Counted from the first letter of the stretch, positions 6,481 through 17,755 are shown. The stretch is DNA of 64,000 nt from Candidatus Amunia macphersoniae (GCA_016464795.1 JAEKNN010000046.1:1-64000), one strand, 5' to 3'. The notes: generated by a model not told the origin, from the sequence alone. A program made the numbers and translations.

Positions 6481-7854
6481 CTAAACGGCGTCCTCGTCGA
6501 CGAAGTACGTCTCGCAGGCCCAGCCCATCAGCTCCTCGGTCATCAGCACCGGCCGTCCGAAGTAGCGGGCGGCGTGGACGATGTGGTTGAGCAGGTCGCG
6601 GGGGTGCGAGCCGTGCAACGGACGACCCTTGGCGGTGTATTGGGTGGCGATCAAGTTGGTGAGCACGTCCTCCTCGAGACGCAGTCCCTCGATCGCGCAG
6701 CGCCGCCGCCACACCTCGCGGTACTCCGCCTCGGTGGGATCGGGGACGTGAACCTTGAAGTGGACCCGGCGCAGGAAGGCCTCGTCCATGAGGTTCTGGG
6801 GACGCAGGTTGGTGGACAGGATCAGGAGGCAGGTGAACGGCACCGCCACCGTGGTGCCGGCGCGGCTGATGTTGGCGTAGTCGACGTGCTTTTCCAAGGG
6901 CACGATCAGCCGGTTGAGCAGGTCGCGCGGCGACATGTTCTGCTGGCGGCCGAAGTCGTCCACCAGAAAGAGGCCGCCGTTGGCCTTGAGCTGCATCGAG
7001 GCTTCGTAGAACCCAAGCGCGGGGTCGAAGCTCAGTTCGAGCATCTTCGGGGTCAGCTCGCCGCCCACCTTGACCGCCGGACGCTGCACGAGCTGCCAGC
7101 GCCGGTCATGGGGGGGCAGGTCGCGGTCGATGGCCACGTGATGGATGGGGTCGAAGAATCTCATCACCTCGCCGTGGACGTACAGCGCTCGGGGCACGAA
7201 CATCGGCGGCCCCAGCAACGAAGCGGCAGCCTCCGCGATGCTGGTCTTGCCGTTGCCCGGCGGCCCGTGCAGGAAGATGGCGTCGCGGGCAGAGAGCGCG
7301 GGGCCGAGGTGATCGAGCAGCTCCTGGCCCAGCACCAGGTGGCTGAAGGCCTCGTGGAGCCGGTCGCGGGTGACATTGCCGTCCACCATCGCCTGCTGAC
7401 CGGCCATGGCCGCGTACTCGCCGATCGGGACCGGGGCCGGGCCGGCGTACTGGTTGAGCTCCAGAAGCTCGCGGGCCCGCTGCCTGCCACTGCTGGAGAT
7501 CTGGTGCTCCATCCCGGCGGTGAGGTCCTCGTCCGGCGCCAGCGACCTCATCCGCACCCCCGAGGTGCTGATGTATCCCTCATCGGCGAGAAACTTGAGG
7601 GCGGTGCCGACCAGGCTGAACGGCAGCCTGATGTGCTCCGCGACGTCCCTGCCCAGCATGCTCCCGTTGAAGTACAGGACCTTGAGGATCAGGTCGCAGG
7701 TGAAGCTGAAGGGAAGGCCTGTCTCATCGGCAGTGCGCGGCGAGGGCGGCAGCGCTATCGTCGGGGACGCGGCCACAGGAAGGGAGACAGCCATCGCCTG
7801 GGATTGTCCCATCGGCTGATGGGGCGGTCTCGGCCCGTTGCCAAGCCGCGTCAT
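6481..7854 (-). CDS. AAA+ ATPase with N-terminal winged-helix domain
   Basis: About 457 aa from the ATG at 7854; starts at 7812 or 7794 are also possible. Residues ~45-105 resemble a winged helix (FTCDLILKVLYFNGSMLGRD, LVGTALKFLADEGYIST). A helical linker follows, then an AAA+ domain with Walker A GPPGNGKTS (~197-205) and Walker B GGLFLVDDFGRQ (~295). The next segment, SPRDLLNRLIVPLEKHVDY, and a sensor-1 LILSTNL complete the ATPase core; LRRVHFKV provides the arginine-finger region. The DDFGRQ in place of the usual DE is distinctive. The reaction is ATP-driven remodelling of an unknown partner. It is divergent from the small membrane protein at 7931. The N-terminal residues before 7854 are shadow sequence. 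A specific function is not recognised. Confidence 0.7.
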   Translation of the reverse strand: MTRLGNGPRPPHQPMGQSQAMAVSLPVAASPTIALPPSPRTADETGLPFSFTCDLILKVLYFNGSMLGRDVAEHIRLPFSLVGTALKFLADEGYISTSGVRMRSLAPDEDLTAGMEHQISSSGRQRARELLELNQYAGPAPVPIGEYAAMAGQQAMVDGNVTRDRLHEAFSHLVLGQELLDHLGPALSARDAIFLHGPPGNGKTSIAEAAASLLGPPMFVPRALYVHGEVMRFFDPIHHVAIDRDLPPHDRRWQLVQRPAVKVGGELTPKMLELSFDPALGFYEASMQLKANGGLFLVDDFGRQQNMSPRDLLNRLIVPLEKHVDYANISRAGTTVAVPFTCLLILSTNLRPQNLMDEAFLRRVHFKVHVPDPTEAEYREVWRRRCAIEGLRLEEDVLTNLIATQYTAKGRPLHGSHPRDLLNHIVHAARYFGRPVLMTEELMGWACETYFVDEDAV

Positions 7855-7930
7855 CCGGTCACAGGTCGTTGGACAGTCAGCGCCGTCAGCGCAGGGCCCG
7901 TTTCTCGGTGGCGGTGCTAGGGTGTGACAG

Positions 7931-8086
7931 ATGCATCCAGTCCCCATCGACGAGGGGGCCAAGGACCGTCGCCGCATTGGCCCGTTCTGGATCGAGGAAG
8001 GCCTCGGCCTGGTGTACGCCGGTGCAGCGATCCTGGCCGCTGTCACTTTGCTCTACATCCTCGCGGTGGTGCTCCGCCCCGCGTAA
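7931..8086 (+). CDS. Small single-pass membrane protein (51 aa)
   Basis: ATG at 7931 to TAA at 8084. The N-terminal half is charged (EEGLGLVYAG after DEGAKDRRRIGPF) and the C-terminal half is one membrane helix (AAILAAVTLLYILAVVLRPA). TAGGGT (7918-7923) lies 7 nt before the ATG, matching the leaderless -10 pattern seen at other genes in the window. It sits 60 bp upstream of the penicillin-binding protein gene on the same strand and could be co-transcribed with it. No family is recognised; the promoter and clean hydrophobicity profile argue that it is real. Confidence 0.6.
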   Translation: MHPVPIDEGAKDRRRIGPFWIEEGLGLVYAGAAILAAVTLLYILAVVLRPA

Positions 8087-8146
8087 CCAGGCCCTGAGGG
8101 CGCCGTTTCACAGTCGGCGCGCCGAGCATTTCACCGAGGTTTTCCT

Positions 8147-10651
8147 GTGCCCTCCGGATCATCCCGACAAGGTCGCACCCGCGGCCACCTGTCCAAGCGG
8201 CCGCAGCGCGATGCCCAGGCGGCTTTGGCCATACAGCCGGGCCGGCGCCGCCGGGCCAGCCTGCGCCGGCCCCGGCCGCGCCGACGCCATCGCCTGCGGG
8301 CGCTGCTGATCGCCCTCACCGTGCTCGCCGCCATCTCCGGCGGCCTGGTGGGCGGGACGTTCGTCGGCTATGCCTCCTACCGGGCCCAGCTCCCCGACGC
8401 GGCCACGGTGGCAGCCATGGAGCCGGGGCAGGACAGCCACGTCTACGACACCAAAGGGAATCTGATCGCGGTCCTGAGCAGTAAGGGGGTGCGCCACGTT
8501 CATGCCACCCTTGACAACATCGCCCAATACGCCCGGCTGGCCACCATCGACATCGAGGACAGGCATTTCTACGGCGAGGGCTCCTGGGACCTGCCCCGGC
8601 TGGTCAAGGCCGGTTGGGACAACGTCCGCCACACCAGCACCAGTGGCGCCTCGACGATCACCGAGCAGCTGGCCAAGATCAGCTTCTTCAATTCGCCCGA
8701 GCGTTCTGTCGACTACAAGATCAAGGAGATCGTCCTCGGCAACGAGATCGACGCCAACTTCACCAAGAACCAGATCCTCGAGATGTACCTCAACCGGGTG
8801 CCGTACGGGAATCACGCGGTCGGCATCGAGACCGCCGCTCAGCTCTACTTCTTCAAGGCCGCCAAGGATCTCGACCTCGCCGAGTCGGCGATACTCGCCG
8901 GTCTGCCCCAGTCGCCGACGGCGTACAACCCTCTCCTCTATGACGCCCCGGCGACGGTGAACCCGCTCGCCAAGGATCGCCAGAAGGTGGTGCTCTCGGC
9001 GATGGTCAGCAACGGTGACATCAGCCAGCGGCAGGCGGATACCGCCTACGCGGAGCCTCTCACGTTTCACAGCTGGACCGAGAGTGAGCTCAACACCCAT
9101 CCGACGGTCACCGTGTACGTGACCAACTGGCTCAAGTACTACTACGGGAGCGCGTACATCAACCCCGGTGGCTGGGACATCTACACCACCGTCAACCCGG
9201 GTATGCAGAAGGCGGCCGAGGCCTCGCTGCACGATGGCATCGCGGCGATCCGCGACGCCCACAACGCCAAGGACGGCGCCCTGGTCAACATCGATCCCAA
9301 GACCGGCAAGGTGCTCGCCATCGTGGGGGCGTGGGACTACAACGACCCTGAGGTGGGCCAGACCGCCATGGCGCTGAATGCACGCAGCCCCGGGTCGGCG
9401 ATCAAGCTGTTCACGTACACCGCGGCGCTTGCCTCACACATGTACACCATGGAGACGCCGATCCTCGATGCCCCCGTGCACCTCTCGCCGGGCCCCGGAC
9501 AGGATGACTACTCGCCTCTCAACTACGACAGGAAATGGCATGGAACGTGCGCGCTGAAGGCGTGCTTCGGCAACTCCCTCAACGTCCCCGCAGTCAAGGT
9601 CGAGGCAGCTGTGGGAATCCCCTACATCACCAGCGTGGAGATCGCCGCCGGCATCGACTCGTACTCGGTCGCCGGTGCCGGTCGGCCCGGTGCGACGTCC
9701 TACTCGGCCACCCTCGGCGGCTTCCCGGTGACACCCCTGGAGCTGGCTGACGCCGCCGCCACCATCGCCGATCTCGGCGTCCACCATGACCCGAGCCCCG
9801 TCGATCACATAGTCCTGCGCGGCAGCGGCAAGACCATGTTCACGCTCGACCCCACCGCCAGCGCCCGCCGCGTGGTTCCCGAGAACGTGGCTTTCATCGT
9901 CAACGAGATCACCAGCAACGATGCCAACCGGGTGCCGGATTTCCCCGCGCACGGCCCACTGACGCTGCCCGACCGGCGGGTCAGCGCCAAGACTGGAACC
10001 GCGGAGTACTTCAACGACAACTGGACGCTGGGATGGACACCCGACATCGTCACAGCGGTGTGGGTCGGCAACCCGAAGGGATCCTGTCTCAAGGACTCTG
10101 ACCGAGCGACGATGAGCAACGCCATCCAGCGGGGCCATGTGCTCTTCACTGGCATGACCATCAAATACCCGTTCAGCCCGTCCGACCTCGCACAGTACGG
10201 TCTGCAACCGAGAAACAACGCCTGCGGCCACCTCGACAACTCGGACGGCATCACCGGTGCGGCGCCGATCTGGCACAACGACATGGTGGTCGCCACGGCC
10301 GGCTTCAACAAGACCGACTGGTATGCCGTGCCCAAGGACGTGGTCCAGGTGGGCACCGGTGACAACGCCGACTTCTTCCTTCCGGGCACCACCGCCCAGC
10401 AGCCCGGCGCGGGCGGCAACTGTTACTACTGGGGACCTCCCGGCACTCCGCCACCGCCGACACCCGCCAACGGCACTCCGTGCGTGTACACCGGCGCCGG
10501 TCCTCCCTCCAACCAGGGTCAACCGGGACAGGGCCAGGGACAGGGCCACGGACAGGGCCAGGGACAGGGCCAGGGAGGCGGCCACGGTGGGGGCGCGACA
10601 TCGTTCCCGGGACCGCCGCAACCTGCTCAGCCCGGTCCGACGAATGGCTGA
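8147..10651 (+). CDS. Class A penicillin-binding protein (glycosyltransferase/transpeptidase)
   Basis: An 834-aa bifunctional peptidoglycan synthase. GTG 8147 follows GAGG by 7 nt. A basic cytoplasmic tail and one membrane helix (~residues 46-68) precede the GT51 domain, which has EDRHFYGEGSWD, STSGASTITEQLAKI and NQILEMYLNRVPYG. The transpeptidase domain has SAIK (in SPGSAIKLFTYTA, catalytic Ser), SLN (FGNSLNVPAVK) and KTG (SAKTGTAEYFNDNWTLGW). It polymerises lipid II and cross-links the stem peptides outside the membrane. The C-terminus is a Pro/Gly/Gln tail of about 100 residues, including the GQGQGHGQGQ repeats encoded at 10526-10573, unlikely to be catalytic. The SAIK box departs slightly from the common STFK type. 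Confidence 0.93.
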   Translation: MPSGSSRQGRTRGHLSKRPQRDAQAALAIQPGRRRRASLRRPRPRRRHRLRALLIALTVLAAISGGLVGGTFVGYASYRAQLPDAATVAAMEPGQDSHVYDTKGNLIAVLSSKGVRHVHATLDNIAQYARLATIDIEDRHFYGEGSWDLPRLVKAGWDNVRHTSTSGASTITEQLAKISFFNSPERSVDYKIKEIVLGNEIDANFTKNQILEMYLNRVPYGNHAVGIETAAQLYFFKAAKDLDLAESAILAGLPQSPTAYNPLLYDAPATVNPLAKDRQKVVLSAMVSNGDISQRQADTAYAEPLTFHSWTESELNTHPTVTVYVTNWLKYYYGSAYINPGGWDIYTTVNPGMQKAAEASLHDGIAAIRDAHNAKDGALVNIDPKTGKVLAIVGAWDYNDPEVGQTAMALNARSPGSAIKLFTYTAALASHMYTMETPILDAPVHLSPGPGQDDYSPLNYDRKWHGTCALKACFGNSLNVPAVKVEAAVGIPYITSVEIAAGIDSYSVAGAGRPGATSYSATLGGFPVTPLELADAAATIADLGVHHDPSPVDHIVLRGSGKTMFTLDPTASARRVVPENVAFIVNEITSNDANRVPDFPAHGPLTLPDRRVSAKTGTAEYFNDNWTLGWTPDIVTAVWVGNPKGSCLKDSDRATMSNAIQRGHVLFTGMTIKYPFSPSDLAQYGLQPRNNACGHLDNSDGITGAAPIWHNDMVVATAGFNKTDWYAVPKDVVQVGTGDNADFFLPGTTAQQPGAGGNCYYWGPPGTPPPPTPANGTPCVYTGAGPPSNQGQPGQGQGQGHGQGQGQGQGGGHGGGATSFPGPPQPAQPGPTNG
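10526..10573 (+). repeat. Four tandem 12-bp units in the PBP tail
   Basis: GGACAGGGCCAG is repeated head-to-tail at 10526, 10538 (last base C), 10550 and 10562, encoding Gly-Gln-Gly-Gln. It lies within the coding sequence of the penicillin-binding protein. Its length may vary by slippage. Confidence 0.85.
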
Positions 10652-10826
10652 CCAGAGCTGCTGAACAACCGCACCTCGGCTGTGTCGACGTCTGGTGTGA
10701 TGCGGTGTGCGGCCTGGCAGCTGGGTTTGCCTGCCACTCTGCATAGTTGGCTTCGTCGGCCGCCCGTGGTCCGGGAGATGCCTGATGTAAGGCCGCATCC
10801 AGCAGGGCTTGGCTAGACTGCCGACA

Positions 10827-12152
10827 GTGACCGAGGTGGCGCCCCCTCCTCCCCCGCCGGCGGGGCTGCCGCCGCAGCCGCCTGCGCTGGCGCGTGCCAT
10901 CGCCCTGGACCTGGTCACCCGGGCGAAGTTGCGGCTCACTGACCCGCGCGACTCCCGGCTCGGTGAGCTCGGCGCCGGCCGGTACCACCTGGGCGCGGCC
11001 AGCTGGACCGGACGGCGCGCTGTCTTCGCCGGGTTCTACACGCCCCCTGCCGACCCCGCCGCGGCAGGGCAGGACCTGGCCGCCCGCTGTGCCGCCGCTG
11101 CCCGATGGGGCGCGGAACGGCTGCCCATCCAGGGGGCTGAGCGCTGCGACATCCTGCTGATCGCGCTGGGACCGATGGCCGGCAGTCTGAGCGCGCCGCC
11201 GGCCAACCCGGCGGTGCACGTCGGCGCCATCGCCATCGATCCGGCCACTGCCGAGGTGACCGTGCTTCTACCGCCTCCCGGTGACCTGGTGACGCCACGG
11301 GAGGCGCGGGGACGGGCCCAGGCGCTGCTCAGCGGCCAGGAGGCTCCGACTCTCGCGGCCGTGGACCTCGCCGAGCGGCAGGCAGTGGCCGGCGGTTACT
11401 CACAGCCGGCCCGGACCCAGCTGAGCAGCCGCCCGGTGGCCACGTACGCCCTGATCGCCTCGTTCGTGCTGGCGTTCCTCATCGAGAAGGCGCTGCTGGG
11501 CAGGGGCAGCACGTTCTATGACCTCGGTGTGCTGGGCAGCGCGCAGCCCGACTGGTGGCGGTTCGTCTCCTACGCGTTCCTGCATGACCCCGGAGGAAGC
11601 TACTTCGGCCTGCCAATCCATGTGGTGTTCAACTCGATAGCGATGTACATCATCGGCAGGCTGGTCGAGCAGCTGTACGGCTGGCGGGTGCTTGTCGCGA
11701 CCTTCCTGGTCACCGCCGTCGCGGCCGGGCTGGCCTCGGTGGCGGTCGCCGATGTCCTCAACAGCGGTGGAGGAACAGTCGGCGCATCGGGGGGGCTCAT
11801 GGGCCTGCTCGGCCTGCTCTTCGTGCTCGGTCGCACGCAGGGACGCGAGGTCCCTGTCGGAATCGCCCACGGGATGCGCCAGTACGCCCTCAGCTACGGC
11901 GTGATGGTGGTTCTCTTCGGCTTCCTGGTGCAGGCCAACAACGTCGCGCACGTGGGTGGCTTCGCCGCCGGTGCGCTGGTCGGGCTGGTCCTGCCACCGT
12001 TGGCGCGCCTTGGCGGCCGCGACCTGCGTGTCTGGGAGCAGCTGGTGGTGTGCGCGGTCATAGCCCTGGCGGTCGCAGCGCTGGTGGTCGGCGCCGCTCA
12101 CGTCGTCGGCACGCTCGGCGCCAGTCCCGCGCTCGGGGCCCGCCTGGGCTGA
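10827..12152 (+). CDS. Rhomboid-family intramembrane serine protease
   Basis: About 441 aa from GTG 10827; TAGACT (10814-10819) 7 nt upstream supports this start, while an in-frame TTG at 10809 is less likely. Residues ~1-200 form a soluble, Ala/Pro-rich domain of unknown fold. The rhomboid core follows: YALIASFVLAFLIEKALL, YAFLHDPGGSYFGLPIHVVF with NSIAMYIIGRLVEQLYG, the catalytic Ser in VGASGGLMGLLG, and the catalytic His in NNVAHVGGFAAGALVG. These are the S-H dyad and H/N-helix features of active rhomboids. It cleaves membrane helices within the bilayer; the substrate is unknown. An extra C-terminal helix follows. The flanking genes are also envelope-related. Confidence 0.88.
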   Translation: MTEVAPPPPPPAGLPPQPPALARAIALDLVTRAKLRLTDPRDSRLGELGAGRYHLGAASWTGRRAVFAGFYTPPADPAAAGQDLAARCAAAARWGAERLPIQGAERCDILLIALGPMAGSLSAPPANPAVHVGAIAIDPATAEVTVLLPPPGDLVTPREARGRAQALLSGQEAPTLAAVDLAERQAVAGGYSQPARTQLSSRPVATYALIASFVLAFLIEKALLGRGSTFYDLGVLGSAQPDWWRFVSYAFLHDPGGSYFGLPIHVVFNSIAMYIIGRLVEQLYGWRVLVATFLVTAVAAGLASVAVADVLNSGGGTVGASGGLMGLLGLLFVLGRTQGREVPVGIAHGMRQYALSYGVMVVLFGFLVQANNVAHVGGFAAGALVGLVLPPLARLGGRDLRVWEQLVVCAVIALAVAALVVGAAHVVGTLGASPALGARLG

Positions 12153-12167
12153 TCTCCGCGCCGCCGG

Positions 12168-14927
12168 TCAGAGAGTGGCGCGCGCCCCGTAAACCGGCAA
12201 CGTCGACCAGGTCAGCGCCCGGTCGAAGTTGGGCAGATGGGACGGTGACACAACGGTCGCCCCGTCGCCGACCGCGACGACGTCGGCCCGGCCATCGCCG
12301 CTGACGTCACCGAGGAACGTCGCCCTGCTGCCGATGGTCGGTGACCAGGACCACACCTGGGCCGAGCCGAAGCCGGATCCTGTTCCCAGCATCACCCAGA
12401 TGGCGTTGTCGTTGATGGCCACCAGGTCCTGCCGGCCGTCACCGTCGATGTCGGCCAGGAAAGTTCCCCTGCTGCCGTAGAAGGCGGTGCTCGACCAGGC
12501 TTGCACCGCCCCGAAACCAGAGCCTGTCGACAGCATCACGAAGGTGGCGTTGTCGTCCACTGCCACCAGATCGGCGTGGCCGTCATGGTTGACATCGGCG
12601 ACGTACGTCCCCCGGCTGCCGTAGAACGGCGTCGTCGACCAGAGTTGGGCCGGCCCGAAACCGGAGCCCGTCGACAGCACCACGAAGGTGGCGTTGTCGT
12701 CCACCGCCACCAGGTCGGCCTTGCCGTCGCCATTGACATCGGCGAGGAACGTCCCTCGGCTCCCGTAGAACGGAGTTGACGACCACGCCTGCGGAGGCCC
12801 GAAGCCAGAGCCGGTGGAGAGCATCACGAACGTGTTGCCGTCGTTGACGGCCACCAGATCCGCCCTGCCGTCGCCGTTGACATCGGCGAGCAACGTCGCC
12901 CGCGACCCGTAGAACGGCGTCGACGACCAGGCCTGTGGAGGTCCGAGGCGCGAGCCGGTCGAGGACATCACGAACGTGTTGCCGTCGTTGACGGCCAGCA
13001 GATCGGCCCTGCCGTCGCCGGTGACGTCGCCCGAGAGCGTTGCCCTGGCGCCGTAGAACGGGGTCGTCGACCACGATCGAGCCGGCCCAAAGGAGGTGCC
13101 CGCGGCCAGCATGACCGAGACCGAGCTGTCGTCGATGGCCACGACGTCGGCTCTGCCATCGCCGTTGACGTCCGCCAGGAGGGTGGCGCGTGAGCCCGAC
13201 AACAGCGTCGAGGACCAAACCTGCGGGGCACCAAAGCCGGAGGACGACGAGCCCGACGACAGCATCACCCAGGTCAGGCCCTCGTCGATGGCGACGAGGT
13301 CGGCCGTGCCGTCGCCGTTGACATCGGCCAGGTAGGTCCCGGCGGTTCCGTAGAACGGTGCTGTCGACCACGCCTGCAGCGGTCCGAAGCCCGTGCCCGT
13401 GGAGAGCATGACGAAGGTGGCGCCGTCGTCCACCGCCACCAGGTCGGCGCGTCCGTTGCCGGTGAGGTCCGCGGCGAAGGTGGCGCGAGTGCCGTAGAAG
13501 GGTGTCGACGACCATGCCTGTGGAGCTCCGAAGCCCGAGCCCAGCGACGGCATCACCAGCGTGTTGCCGTCGTTCACGACCACGAGGTCGGCCCTGCTGT
13601 CGCCGGTGACGTCGGCGAGGAAGGTTCCCCGCGAGCCGTGAGTGGAGGTCGTCGACCACAGCCACTGCTGCGGCGCGCCGAAGGACGTCCCGTTGGACAG
13701 CATGACCCACGCCGAGCTGTCGTTGACGGCCACCAGGTCCGCCTTGCCGTCACCGTTGACGTCGGCCACGAACGTCCCCGCGGTGCCGTAGAAGGCAGTG
13801 CTCGACCAGGGTTGGGGGGCCGCGAAACCAGAGCCCGTCGACAGCATCACCGAGGTGCCGCCGTCACCGACGGAGATGAGATCGGCGCGCCCGTCACCGT
13901 TGACGTCCGCTCGCATCTGTGCAGTCGGAACCATCATGGTGATCGGAGGGGAGACGGCGGTGCCGGCGCGATTGGTCGCCGCCACGGTGAACGAGGTCGA
14001 GCCGGACGCGCTCGGCGACCCGGAGAGGACTCCGCTGGGGCTGAGCTGCATGCCTGCCGGGATGGCGCCGCTGTGCACCGCGAAGGAGATCGCGGGGTCA
14101 CCTGTGGCGGCAAATGTATAGGCATAGGTCGCGCCCGGGGTGACCACGGCCGGCGGTGAGCTGGCGGTGAACGTCGGCATCACCGCACCGCGGCCCAGCT
14201 CCAGCCAGCTGATGTTGGTGTAGAAGTAGTTGTTCTGCTGTCCGGCTGTGGCCTGGTTGCCGGACGCCATCGCCCAGTTGCTGACGTTGATCTGGTTCCA
14301 GCCACTCCAGCTGCCGTTCTCCTCGATGATGCTGATGTAGCCGTTACCGGAGGTGTTGACGTTGACAGCGGTCACGATCGCCGTGTGACCCCACTGATCG
14401 GCCAGGGGCGATCCGGCACCACCCGACATGCTGACCACGTCACCGGGCACCGGCAGCGACGCGACCCCCGGGTACCCGACTGGGATGTTGGGGAACTGAG
14501 CGCTGACCTGGCCCACCAACGATGCACCGGAACGAATGCCCCAGAGCGGCAGGTTCATGGTGGCCCACATGTACCGGACGCTGAGCTCAACGCACTGGAA
14601 GTCGCCCTCGAAGGCATCGTTGTTCCACAGATATCCCATCGCCGGCGTGCAGGCGTACACCCCCGCGTACTGTGCGTAGGCGCCGTTGTTGCTGTTCTGA
14701 AGGTTCTGGCCGTACACGGTCTGACCATTGATGGTGCCCGCGGTGCTGCCGCAGAACCCGCTCCCGGCGCCGTAGCCGACGGGCAGAGATGCGCGCGCCA
14801 ACGCGGTGAGGCCCTCACGCACCTGGCTGTACCCCGGGGTTCTGCTGTCCGCTGCCGGCGACGATGCGCGCGCCGTTCCGGGAGCCGCGACCAACCACGC
14901 GCCGGCGAGAACTGTCGCCAGCGCCAC
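12168..14927 (-). CDS. Secreted CHAP-domain protein with Ig-like domain and 12 FG-GAP/VCBS repeats
   Basis: About 919 aa. An N-terminal signal peptide (LATVLAGAWLVAAPGTARA) leads to a CHAP amidase/peptidase domain, ~residues 50-235, with catalytic Cys in EGDFQCVELSVRY, His in DQWGHTAIVTAV and the following EENGSW. A putative Ig-like (He_PIG) domain follows at ~250-340 (GAIPAGMQLSPSGVLSGSP). Then come 12 repeats of about 47 aa with calcium-binding DVNGDGRADLVAV cores, as in FG-GAP/VCBS propellers. The protein ends at a repeat boundary (YGARATL). The likely role is exported cell-wall hydrolysis or surface adhesion. The GTG at 14927 gives an n-region without positive charge; in-frame codons continue upstream to a GGAGG at about 15000 but offer no standard start, so the N-terminus is uncertain. 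Confidence 0.85.
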   Translation of the reverse strand: MALATVLAGAWLVAAPGTARASSPAADSRTPGYSQVREGLTALARASLPVGYGAGSGFCGSTAGTINGQTVYGQNLQNSNNGAYAQYAGVYACTPAMGYLWNNDAFEGDFQCVELSVRYMWATMNLPLWGIRSGASLVGQVSAQFPNIPVGYPGVASLPVPGDVVSMSGGAGSPLADQWGHTAIVTAVNVNTSGNGYISIIEENGSWSGWNQINVSNWAMASGNQATAGQQNNYFYTNISWLELGRGAVMPTFTASSPPAVVTPGATYAYTFAATGDPAISFAVHSGAIPAGMQLSPSGVLSGSPSASGSTSFTVAATNRAGTAVSPPITMMVPTAQMRADVNGDGRADLISVGDGGTSVMLSTGSGFAAPQPWSSTAFYGTAGTFVADVNGDGKADLVAVNDSSAWVMLSNGTSFGAPQQWLWSTTSTHGSRGTFLADVTGDSRADLVVVNDGNTLVMPSLGSGFGAPQAWSSTPFYGTRATFAADLTGNGRADLVAVDDGATFVMLSTGTGFGPLQAWSTAPFYGTAGTYLADVNGDGTADLVAIDEGLTWVMLSSGSSSSGFGAPQVWSSTLLSGSRATLLADVNGDGRADVVAIDDSSVSVMLAAGTSFGPARSWSTTPFYGARATLSGDVTGDGRADLLAVNDGNTFVMSSTGSRLGPPQAWSSTPFYGSRATLLADVNGDGRADLVAVNDGNTFVMLSTGSGFGPPQAWSSTPFYGSRGTFLADVNGDGKADLVAVDDNATFVVLSTGSGFGPAQLWSTTPFYGSRGTYVADVNHDGHADLVAVDDNATFVMLSTGSGFGAVQAWSSTAFYGSRGTFLADIDGDGRQDLVAINDNAIWVMLGTGSGFGSAQVWSWSPTIGSRATFLGDVSGDGRADVVAVGDGATVVSPSHLPNFDRALTWSTLPVYGARATL
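12171..13905 (-). repeat. Tandem ~141-bp coding repeats (12 units)
   Basis: Internal repeats of the CHAP protein. Each unit encodes [VL]ADVNGDG[RK]ADLVAV, then DD/ND, FVMLSTGSGFG, and AWSSTPFYGSRGTF. Neighbouring central units are most alike at DNA level, which suggests recent unequal duplication inside the gene. The borders are approximate. Confidence 0.8.
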
Positions 14928-15162
14928 CCCACCGACGCCGACGAGAGCGCGTGACGTGCGCGCAAGAGAGCCGAGCTCGTACCTGATGACAGCGCCTCCA
15001 AGGGTTGACGGAACAGCCGCCTACGACCTTGGGGGCAGGAGAATTCGTGTTGTGGTGGTTCACGACACGTTCTCGTCAATTCATGTAAAGGGTCAGTGAC
15101 GCTGAACCTGGCCGGCGTGCGCCCCTGGGACACGGCCATCCCGGCAGCCGCCGGGCGAGCCG

Positions 15163-15510
15163 TCAGTCGGCGGCGGCGCGGGCCCCCGCGACGGCGTTCC
15201 AGAGCCCTTCGAGGTCGTAGAAGGTGCGCTCGCCGGGGAGGAACACGTGCACGATCACCGAGTCGTAGTCCAAGCACGCCCAGGAGGCGTCCTTGAGGCC
15301 GGCAGTGGACAGCGGGCGGACGCCCGCCTCACGGCAGGACGCCTCGATGCTGTCAACAATGGCCCGAACCTGTCGATCCGTGTCACCCTCGCAGATCACG
15401 AAGAAGTCGGCGATGGTGGTCTTGCCGCGAAGGTCGACGGTCACAGCGTCCCGGGCCTTCCTGTCGGTCGCCGCGGCGGCGATGCGGGCCGCGAGCTGGT
15501 CAGGCGTCAT
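15163..15510 (-). CDS. rsfS: Ribosomal silencing factor RsfS
   Basis: A 115-aa protein with the DUF143/RsfS fold: DAVTVDLRGKTTIADFFVIC, then GDTDRQVRAIVDSIEASC and GLKDASWACLDYDSVIVHVF with ERTFYDLEGLW at the end. The DFFVI, W.CLDY.D..VH.F and FYDLE motifs are diagnostic. RsfS binds ribosomal protein uL14 and blocks subunit joining when nutrients are scarce. It lies 9 bp downstream of nadD in the usual obgE–nadD–rsfS order and is probably the last gene of the long minus-strand run. Length is typical. Confidence 0.95.
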   Translation of the reverse strand: MTPDQLAARIAAAATDRKARDAVTVDLRGKTTIADFFVICEGDTDRQVRAIVDSIEASCREAGVRPLSTAGLKDASWACLDYDSVIVHVFLPGERTFYDLEGLWNAVAGARAAAD

Positions 15511-15519
15511 CCACGCTCA

Positions 15520-17431
<1,912 letters not shown>

Positions 17432-17755
17432 CTAGCCGGCGGGTGCCGGCTCCACGACCCCGGCCGGCTCCGGCTCGACAAGAGCGCCGATCTCGATCAC
17501 GGGCAGCGAGCGCACGTTGGCGCGGGTGCGGTCTTTGCCGGTGCTGTCGAAGGCGACGAAGCCGGTGGCGCGCGCATAGAGGGTGTGATCGCGGCCCACC
17601 CCGACGTTGGCGCCCGCGAGGATCTTGGTGCCGCGCTGGCGCACCAGGATGGTGCCGGCGAGCACCACCTCGCCGTCCTGGCGCTTGATGCCCAGCCGGC
17701 GTCCGGCGCTGTCGCGGCCGTTGCGGGAGCTGCCGCCCCCTTTCTTATGCGCCAT
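17432..17755 (-). CDS. rpmA: 50S ribosomal protein L27
   Basis: 107 aa from ATG 17755: [40 protein letters not shown], then [20 protein letters not shown], the classic bL27 sequence whose N-terminus reaches the peptidyl-transferase centre. About 20 extra residues rich in Pro, Val and Glu follow the conserved core. There is no cleavable N-terminal extension of the Firmicutes type. It overlaps the end of rplU by 11 bp. Confidence 0.97.
   Translation of the reverse strand: MAHKKGGGSSRNGRDSAGRRLGIKRQDGEVVLAGTILVRQRGTKILAGANVGVGRDHTLYARATGFVAFDSTGKDRTRANVRSLPVIEIGALVEPEPAGVVEPAPAG

Noticed and set aside
10526..10573. Short tandem repeat considered as a CRISPR or regulatory array
   Set aside because: 12-bp units without spacers inside the PBP coding frame, encoding Gly-Gln repeats.
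12583..13710. 375-codon frame and regularly spaced repeats suggesting a CRISPR-like array
   Set aside because: The ~141-bp period and in-frame DxNGDG motifs on the minus strand show protein-coding FG-GAP repeats; units are directly adjacent with no unique spacers.
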